DNA from: an uncultured Enterocloster sp.
Lineage (GTDB): Bacteria; Bacillota; Clostridia; Lachnospirales; Lachnospiraceae
Length of the DNA: 10,917 nt
Reading direction: 5' to 3'
Assembly: GCA_944382045.1 (NCBI GenBank)
Contig: CALWMT010000055.1
Span: 1-10,917 of the forward strand
Position numbers and translations under genes: made by a program. This document shows positions 7,067 through 10,917 of this stretch, in pieces. The notes under the pieces were generated by a model that was not told the DNA's origin, ran no database searches, and worked only from the letters and a program-made list of their open reading frames with translations. Within the stretch, counting starts at the first letter, position 1. Each line of letters opens with the position of its first letter.

Positions 7067-7645
7067 ATGAGCGGTGTGAATAAGAATATTATGATTGTAG
7101 GCGTAGGCGGCCAGGGAACCCTTCTGACAAGCCGGATTTTGGGCCGTCTGGCCACTCGGGCAGGCTATGATGTAAAGCTGTCCGAGGTCCACGGCATGGC
7201 CCAGAGGGGCGGAAGCGTGGTTACCTTTGTGCGCTACGGAGAGACTGTGGCGGAGCCCATTGTGGAGGAAGGGCAGGCGGATGTGCTGATCGCCTTTGAG
7301 CGGCTGGAGGCCCTGCGCTACCTGCATTTCCTGAAGAAGGACGGCGTAGTGATTGTAAATGACTGGCGGATCGATCCTATTACCGTTGTCACAGGTGCAG
7401 CGGAGTATCCGGAGGGAATTTTGGACATCCTGAAGGCTGCCCGGAGGACCATCGTGGTGGAGGGCACCCAGGAGGCAATACGGCTGGGAGCACCCAAGGC
7501 ATTTAACGTGGTGGTGCTCGGTGCTGCGGCAAGGCATATGCATTTTGCCAAGGAGGACTGGCTGGAGGTAATCCGTCAGACAGTGCCTCCGCGCACGGTT
7601 GAAACCAATCTGAAGGCCTTTGAGGCTGGCTATGCCCTGCAGTGA
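7067..7645 (+). CDS. iorB: Indolepyruvate ferredoxin oxidoreductase, beta subunit
   Basis: This 192-residue partner of IorA corresponds to the gamma-type domain of 2-oxoacid:ferredoxin oxidoreductases and is the usual size (about 190-200). It shows the N-terminal nucleotide-binding-like loop GVGGQG (12-17) and the conserved EVHGMAQRGG (40-49). Both are hallmark sequences of IorB, and the latter lies in the CoA/active-site interface. The ATG at 7067 has AGGTGAG about 8 nt upstream. A GTG at 7058 would overlap the iorA stop as GTGA and add only three residues, so both starts imply tight translational coupling. It contains no iron-sulfur motif of its own, as expected because the clusters are in IorA. 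The subunit assignment is firm from sequence and adjacency. Confidence 0.95.
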   Translation: MSGVNKNIMIVGVGGQGTLLTSRILGRLATRAGYDVKLSEVHGMAQRGGSVVTFVRYGETVAEPIVEEGQADVLIAFERLEALRYLHFLKKDGVVIVNDWRIDPITVVTGAAEYPEGILDILKAARRTIVVEGTQEAIRLGAPKAFNVVVLGAAARHMHFAKEDWLEVIRQTVPPRTVETNLKAFEAGYALQ

Positions 7646-7670
7646 GCGCGGCAGAAAGGAGAGAAGAGAG

Positions 7671-8093
7671 GTGTTTGTAAAACAGCTGTCCGTATTTATT
7701 GAGAATCGGGAAGGAAGACTGGAGCAGGTTACACAGGTACTGAAGGAGCAGAACATCAACATTCTGTCCCTGAGCATGGCAGACACAACGGAATATGGGC
7801 TGCTGCGCATGGTTGTATCCAATCCGGAGCTGGCTAGGAATGCACTGCGGGAGGCAGGATTTTCCGCAATGCTGACCGATGTGCTGGCGGTAAAGCTGGA
7901 GGACCAGGTGGGTGAGCTTCACAAAATGACCCATATTCTCTGCAGCCAGGGTCTGAATATTGAGTACATGTACGGCTTGGCCTCTGCTGTCCGGAGGGCC
8001 ATGATTGTGAAGGCCTCGGACGGAGAGGCTGCAGGCAGGGCTATTTTGGACGGCGGACTGGAGCTCTACAGCAATGAGGATATGTGCCGGTAG
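7671..8093 (+). CDS. Tandem ACT-domain protein (putative aromatic amino-acid sensor)
   Basis: The protein has 140 residues and consists almost wholly of two ACT-like beta-alpha-beta-beta-alpha-beta units, at about 1-66 and 70-138. Each carries the typical turn after its first strand (E14-G15-R16-L17 and V80-G81-E82-L83). It has no catalytic or DNA-binding domain. ACT domains bind small ligands, most often amino acids, at domain interfaces. The GTG at 7671 is chosen because AAGGAG (7656-7661) lies 9 nt upstream. An in-frame ATG at 7620 would overlap the iorB end and add 17 residues rich in Arg and Glu that are not ACT-like. It is the last gene of the paaK-iorAB operon, 25 bp after iorB, so a role in sensing Phe, Tyr or Trp, or in regulating the oxidoreductase, is plausible but inferred. 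Confidence 0.88.
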   Translation: MFVKQLSVFIENREGRLEQVTQVLKEQNINILSLSMADTTEYGLLRMVVSNPELARNALREAGFSAMLTDVLAVKLEDQVGELHKMTHILCSQGLNIEYMYGLASAVRRAMIVKASDGEAAGRAILDGGLELYSNEDMCR

Positions 8094-8101
8094 ATTTAAA
8101 G

Positions 8102-8134
8102 GAAAGAAAAGAAAAAGCTGCCAGTGACGGCAGC
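8102..8134 (-). terminator. Minus-strand terminator hairpin
   Basis: Read on the minus strand, GCTGCC (8129-8134) pairs with GGCAGC (8117-8122) around a 6-nt loop. It is followed by TTTTTC-TTTTC, the complement of the A-rich stretch 8106-8116. It lies behind the bidirectional terminator and probably backs it up for the secreted-protein gene at 8264-9298. Confidence 0.65.
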
Positions 8135-8138
8135 AGAC

Positions 8139-8202
8139 AAAAAACGCGGGATCTGCGGGAGACAGGCCGAGAAGGACTGCCCCCGCAGGTCCCGCGGTTT
8201 TT
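8139..8202. terminator. Bidirectional rho-independent terminator between convergent units
   Basis: CGCGGGATCTGCGGG (8145-8159) pairs with CCCGCAGGTCCCGCG (8182-8196), giving 15 bp with one G-U pair and a 22-nt loop. The plus strand continues into T5 (8198-8202) and the minus strand into T6 (complement of 8139-8144). It can therefore end both the paaK-iorAB-ACT operon and the convergent secreted-protein gene. Confidence 0.88.
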
Positions 8203-8263
8203 AACGGGTGCGCCCGGCGGCGCGCATTTCGCCAGGATAAGGCTTCCGGCGATGCGGCGGCGC

Positions 8264-9298
8264 TTAGGCGGCTTCTTCCATTAACTGGCTGAGATAGGTA
8301 TTCATATCCATATATCCATCGGTGGAGGGAATGGTGACAGCAACGTCTGCCCCGACAGCGTTTACATTCATCTCCATATAAAGCTGCGTGGCCACATTTG
8401 CCGTGCCGGCCCCCAGGGTCATGCCCATGGAGATCTTCTGCTGGGTGCAGATTCCGTTCCCATCCACGGTGAATTCGCCGCTGCACTGGGTGATGGACAT
8501 GTTCATTCCCTGATCGGTCAGGGAGTATCCGCTTATGGACATGATATCGCTGGCCTGCTCCATGAGCCTGCTGCCGTCAGCGGTGTAGGAGATGGAAATG
8601 CTGTCCCCATTTCTTGTCATGGAGATATCCTGGATGTAGGAAAGGTCATCGGTGGAAATGAGGCCTGCGGCCTGGGCATTCTTTAAGGCCTCCATGTAGT
8701 CCATCTGCATCTTGAGCTTCTGGCCGCCCATGTCATAGTAGTACCAGCCATCCGTGTAGAATGCGCTTGTGTGGAGCACGCCGCCCAGGGCGCCCAGGTC
8801 CATGGACATATCCATCAGGTACTTTAAGTCGGTGCCGTCCATCTGCATCTTGATATTGCCGGCTGTGGCGATGGGGATGGTCTGCCCCTCCGCAGTCATC
8901 TGCATATTCATGACAAAATCCGCGTCTATGTTCTGGGTGTCGTTCATCTCAGAGACGGTCCGCATGATTTCCATGGGGTCATTGCTCTGGCGCACCAGAG
9001 CCCAGGACTTCTTGGTCTGTACCTGGCCGTTCTCCACCCAGGCGCCGTTTTCGTCCAGCTGGCTGCCGTTGATGGTGGTATCAAACACCATGTATCCTCT
9101 GGAATCAAAGTAGTAGCACTCGGAAATGCCGTCCCCGTTGCCGTCAATCCACTGCCAGGTGCTTGCGGGATAGCTTCCGTCATCCTCCTCATACCACCAG
9201 CCGGTGCTGTCCTGCTGCCACTGTCCGGCGTAGGCGGTGATGCCCATGGCGGCACAGAGCGCGGTGACCGCAGCCGCCATCTTTAAAAAGCGTTTCAT
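8264..9298 (-). CDS. Secreted Met-rich protein with N-terminal cell-wall-binding repeat
   Basis: The protein has 344 residues. A signal peptide is clear: KRFLK, then a hydrophobic core at 7-21, and a likely cut after AYA (residue 24). There is no lipobox. Residues 25-88 resemble a choline/cell-wall-binding repeat pair (GWWYEEDDGSYPASTWQWIDG, then CYYFDSRGYMVFDTTING), which is usually used to hold proteins on clostridial surfaces. Residues about 105-340 form a predicted beta-rich domain with alternating polar and hydrophobic residues. YTDGWYYYDMGGQKLKM (181-197) recalls DUF6612/LolA-like extracellular lipoproteins; this resemblance is from memory and not certain. The protein holds 31 methionines (9%), many in MxM pairs. 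GGAGG lies 10 nt before the ATG. Two terminators follow the gene. It lies 92 bp downstream of the fruK-like gene on the same strand, with no convincing promoter between them. Function unknown; a ligand-binding or envelope role is a guess. Confidence 0.85.
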   Translation of the reverse strand: MKRFLKMAAAVTALCAAMGITAYAGQWQQDSTGWWYEEDDGSYPASTWQWIDGNGDGISECYYFDSRGYMVFDTTINGSQLDENGAWVENGQVQTKKSWALVRQSNDPMEIMRTVSEMNDTQNIDADFVMNMQMTAEGQTIPIATAGNIKMQMDGTDLKYLMDMSMDLGALGGVLHTSAFYTDGWYYYDMGGQKLKMQMDYMEALKNAQAAGLISTDDLSYIQDISMTRNGDSISISYTADGSRLMEQASDIMSISGYSLTDQGMNMSITQCSGEFTVDGNGICTQQKISMGMTLGAGTANVATQLYMEMNVNAVGADVAVTIPSTDGYMDMNTYLSQLMEEAA

Positions 9299-9391
9299 GT
9301 GTAGTAGCCCTCCTTTGCTCTTTGTCTTGTCAAAAGTAGTTTATCACTTTCAGCCTGGCAATACAATACGGTCAGAAAAATGTAAGATTTG

Positions 9392-10327
9392 TCAGTGCAT
9401 TTCTTCAAATCTCACCAGAGGAATCAGTCTTTTTATTGTGTCATAAGCTGCGGCCTGGGATCCGCTCTCCATGACGCTTGCCGCTCCGGCGGCCATGGAC
9501 AGGCGGATGGTGTCAGCCAGAGCCATGCCGGCCTCCTCTGCCACAGCCAGAGCGGCGGCCATGCTGTCCCCGGCTCCCACAGTGCTGTGCACGGGAACGG
9601 GGACAGCCCGGGCATAAAGGGCACGGCCCTCTAACAGATAGAGGGCCCCCTCACCGCCCATGGAGATGACCGCCTTGGGAATCCGATATGCCTCCATCAA
9701 GGGAACGGCGGCCTCCCGGGCCTGGGCGGCAGTCCTTAAGGGGCGGCCCGTCAGGGCGGAGAGCTCGTGAATATTGGGCTTCATCAGGTGGGGGGAGGCC
9801 TGGACGGCACGGGAGAGAGGCTCGCCGTCCGCGTCCAGGATGACCCGCACGCCCCTTTCGCGGAGGGCCCGCGTCCAGGTAAAATAGGTGTCCGCAGGAG
9901 CGCCGGCGGGCAGACTTCCAGAAATAACGGCGATATCACCGGCGGACACCCCTGCAAGCAGGGCAGAGAGCAGTCCTGCCAGGTCATCCGGCTGTACCGG
10001 AGGGCCGGGCTCATTGATGTCTGTGTTGGTATGGCGGCTGGGATCAATGACCTTGAGGTTGGTGCGGGTTTCGCCGGGAATAAAGTGAAAGAAGGTCTCA
10101 ATCCCAAGCTTCTTTAGGGCCTCGAGAATGGCCTGGCCGGTGCTTCCGCCCAGGATGCCGGCTGCAGTGCTGACAGCACCTAGGGAATGGATGACCTTAG
10201 ACACATTGATGCCCTTTCCGCCCGCATCCGTCCGCAGGGTCTGGATGCGGTTGACAGTGTCTATGGAGAAATCCGGGATGGAGACGGTCTTGTCAAGAGC
10301 GGGATTTAAGGTGATGGTGTAAATCAT
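9392..10327 (-). CDS. fruK: 1-phosphofructokinase-family (PfkB/FruK) sugar-phosphate kinase
   Basis: This 311-residue ribokinase-fold kinase would phosphorylate a sugar phosphate with ATP, most likely fructose 1-phosphate to fructose 1,6-bisphosphate. Tagatose-6-phosphate or another ketohexose phosphate remains possible. Seen are the N-terminal MIYTITLNPALD, the substrate-binding GGKGINVSKVI (36-46), GSLPAG (137-142), KPNxxEL (183-189), and the PfkB signature GAGDSMAAAL (251-260) with catalytic base D254. The start at 10327 is fixed by GGAGG (about 6 nt upstream) and the standard family beginning. Reading back to 10465 in frame would run through the preceding ABC ATPase gene and is rejected. 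It follows that ATPase gene by 26 bp and is probably cotranscribed with it. Neither a fructose phosphotransferase gene nor a DeoR-type regulator gene is visible nearby, so its carbohydrate source is not explained by this window. Confidence 0.9.
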   Translation of the reverse strand: MIYTITLNPALDKTVSIPDFSIDTVNRIQTLRTDAGGKGINVSKVIHSLGAVSTAAGILGGSTGQAILEALKKLGIETFFHFIPGETRTNLKVIDPSRHTNTDINEPGPPVQPDDLAGLLSALLAGVSAGDIAVISGSLPAGAPADTYFTWTRALRERGVRVILDADGEPLSRAVQASPHLMKPNIHELSALTGRPLRTAAQAREAAVPLMEAYRIPKAVISMGGEGALYLLEGRALYARAVPVPVHSTVGAGDSMAAALAVAEEAGMALADTIRLSMAAGAASVMESGSQAAAYDTIKRLIPLVRFEEMH

Positions 10328-10353
10328 AGCAGTCCTCCGTTGCTGCGGCAATT

Positions 10354-10917
10354 TTACGATAAGGTAATGACCCGCGAGGCGATCCGCTCCGCCAGGTTCC
10401 GGTTGTGGGTGACAGCCAGGATGCCCATATGGCGGGCAGCTGCCTGGTCTAAGATCACCCGCCATATCTGGGCTTGGGTGATCACATCCAGCATGGTGCT
10501 GATCTCGTCACAGATCAGGTAGTCTGCGCCGGACAGGAGGGCGCGGGCCACACAGAAGCGCTGGAGCTCCCCGCCGGAGAGCTCTCTGGGAAAACGATCC
10601 AGCCAGGCATTCTCGATGCCGAAGGCCTCCAGTATATCCGCCTTTAAGGCGCCGCTCTCCTCCAGGACCTGGCGCAGGCGCCAGCGGGGATTGATGGCTT
10701 TTTCCGGGTGCTGGTGGATCAGCTGCACGGGGCAGAGGCCCTTTTGGGGCAGCGGATGTCCGTCCATGAGGATCTGTCCCCGCTCCGGCTTCAGGTAACC
10801 GGCCAGGAGAAGGGAGAGGGTTGTCTTGCCGTATCCGCTGGGGGCGAAGAGAGCCGCGCACTCCCCCCTTGAAATCTCCAGGCTGCAGTCCTCCAGAATC
10901 CAGGGCTGCCGCTTCTC
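10354..10917 (-). CDS. ABC transporter ATP-binding protein, peptide/nickel type (5' end outside window)
   Basis: The frame is open to the right edge and 187 C-terminal residues are visible; roughly 20-60 N-terminal residues are probably missing. Numbered from the edge, the domain shows Walker A APSGYGKTT (25-33), a probable Q-loop Gln69 (LIHQHP), signature LSGGELQR (113-120), Walker B YLICDE (133-138) with catalytic E138, a D-loop (140-144) and switch His171 (VTHN). The Walker A begins with Ala where most ABC proteins have Gly, and has Tyr-Gly-Lys-Thr-Thr. I associate this variant with the second ATPase of clostridial dipeptide/nickel (Opp/Dpp/Nik) importers. The protein stops soon after the H-loop without the long C-terminal extension of OppD/OppF, which also fits the short NikE-like form. 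The rest of the transporter should lie to the right. Substrate unknown. Confidence 0.9.
   Translation of the reverse strand, partial: EKRQPWILEDCSLEISRGECAALFAPSGYGKTTLSLLLAGYLKPERGQILMDGHPLPQKGLCPVQLIHQHPEKAINPRWRLRQVLEESGALKADILEAFGIENAWLDRFPRELSGGELQRFCVARALLSGADYLICDEISTMLDVITQAQIWRVILDQAAARHMGILAVTHNRNLAERIASRVITLS

Noticed and set aside
6749..7822. 357-codon minus-strand frame across iorA, iorB and the ACT gene
   Set aside because: Crosses three real plus-strand genes and shows no recognisable motif.
8084..8284. Small plus-strand frame of 66 codons after the ACT gene
   Set aside because: It reads straight through the terminator hairpins and into the antisense of the next gene. No ribosome site or domain.
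7503..8486. 327-codon minus-strand frame spanning the iorB end, ACT gene, terminators and secreted-protein end
   Set aside because: It runs through a strong bidirectional terminator and overlaps coding sequence in the wrong frame.
9299..9391. Possible promoter for the secreted-protein gene (CTGACA and TATTGT, or TTGTAT and TAAACT, on the minus strand)
   Set aside because: The first pair is 21 bp apart. The second has only 3 of 6 and 4 of 6 matches. Neither is good enough to annotate, although a promoter here remains possible because no terminator separates the two genes clearly.

Overview
The window looks like chromosomal DNA from an anaerobic Clostridia species, probably Lachnospiraceae or a close relative. 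The reasons are the ferredoxin-linked indolepyruvate oxidoreductase, a CoA-disulfide-reductase/rhodanese fusion, a secreted protein with a choline-binding-type wall repeat, strong GGAGG ribosome binding sites, GTG starts, and a G+C content visibly above 50%. No tRNA, rRNA, CRISPR array, transposase or phage gene was seen. The genus cannot be fixed from the sequence alone.

Layout. Bases 1-1713 (+) hold the 3' end of an AbgT-family transporter gene followed by an M24 (Xaa-Pro) metallopeptidase, plausibly an import-and-hydrolyse pair. Bases 1714-1994 are a hairpin-dense spacer. It contains repeated GTAACNNTTCAGG boxes and a good sigma-A-like promoter whose 17-bp spacer is almost exactly filled by a perfect dyad. 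This promoter precedes a 560-residue FAD/NAD(P)H CoA-disulfide reductase with a C-terminal rhodanese domain (1995-3677), which is followed by a hairpin terminator (3717-3763).

Bases 3824-8093 (+) form a self-contained transcription unit. It has an operator-like dyad, a near-consensus promoter (TTGACA, 17 bp, TACAAT), then paaK (aryl-acetate CoA ligase), iorA and iorB (indolepyruvate:ferredoxin oxidoreductase) and a double-ACT-domain protein. Together they can interconvert aromatic 2-oxoacids, arylacetyl-CoA and arylacetates, with reduced ferredoxin as the redox product. The ACT protein is a candidate amino-acid sensor for the pathway. The unit ends at a bidirectional terminator (8139-8202).

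Bases 8264-10917 are all on the minus strand. In transcription order they are the 3' part of a peptide/nickel-type ABC transporter ATPase (start beyond the right edge), a FruK/PfkB-family sugar-phosphate kinase 26 bp downstream, and, after a 92-bp gap without a clear terminator or promoter, a secreted methionine-rich protein with an N-terminal wall-binding repeat. No gene-free stretch exceeds 300 bases.

I did not find an obviously unprecedented multi-gene system. The items most worth following up are the aryl-acid operon with its operator, the structured promoter element upstream of the CoA-disulfide reductase, and the MxM-rich secreted protein.
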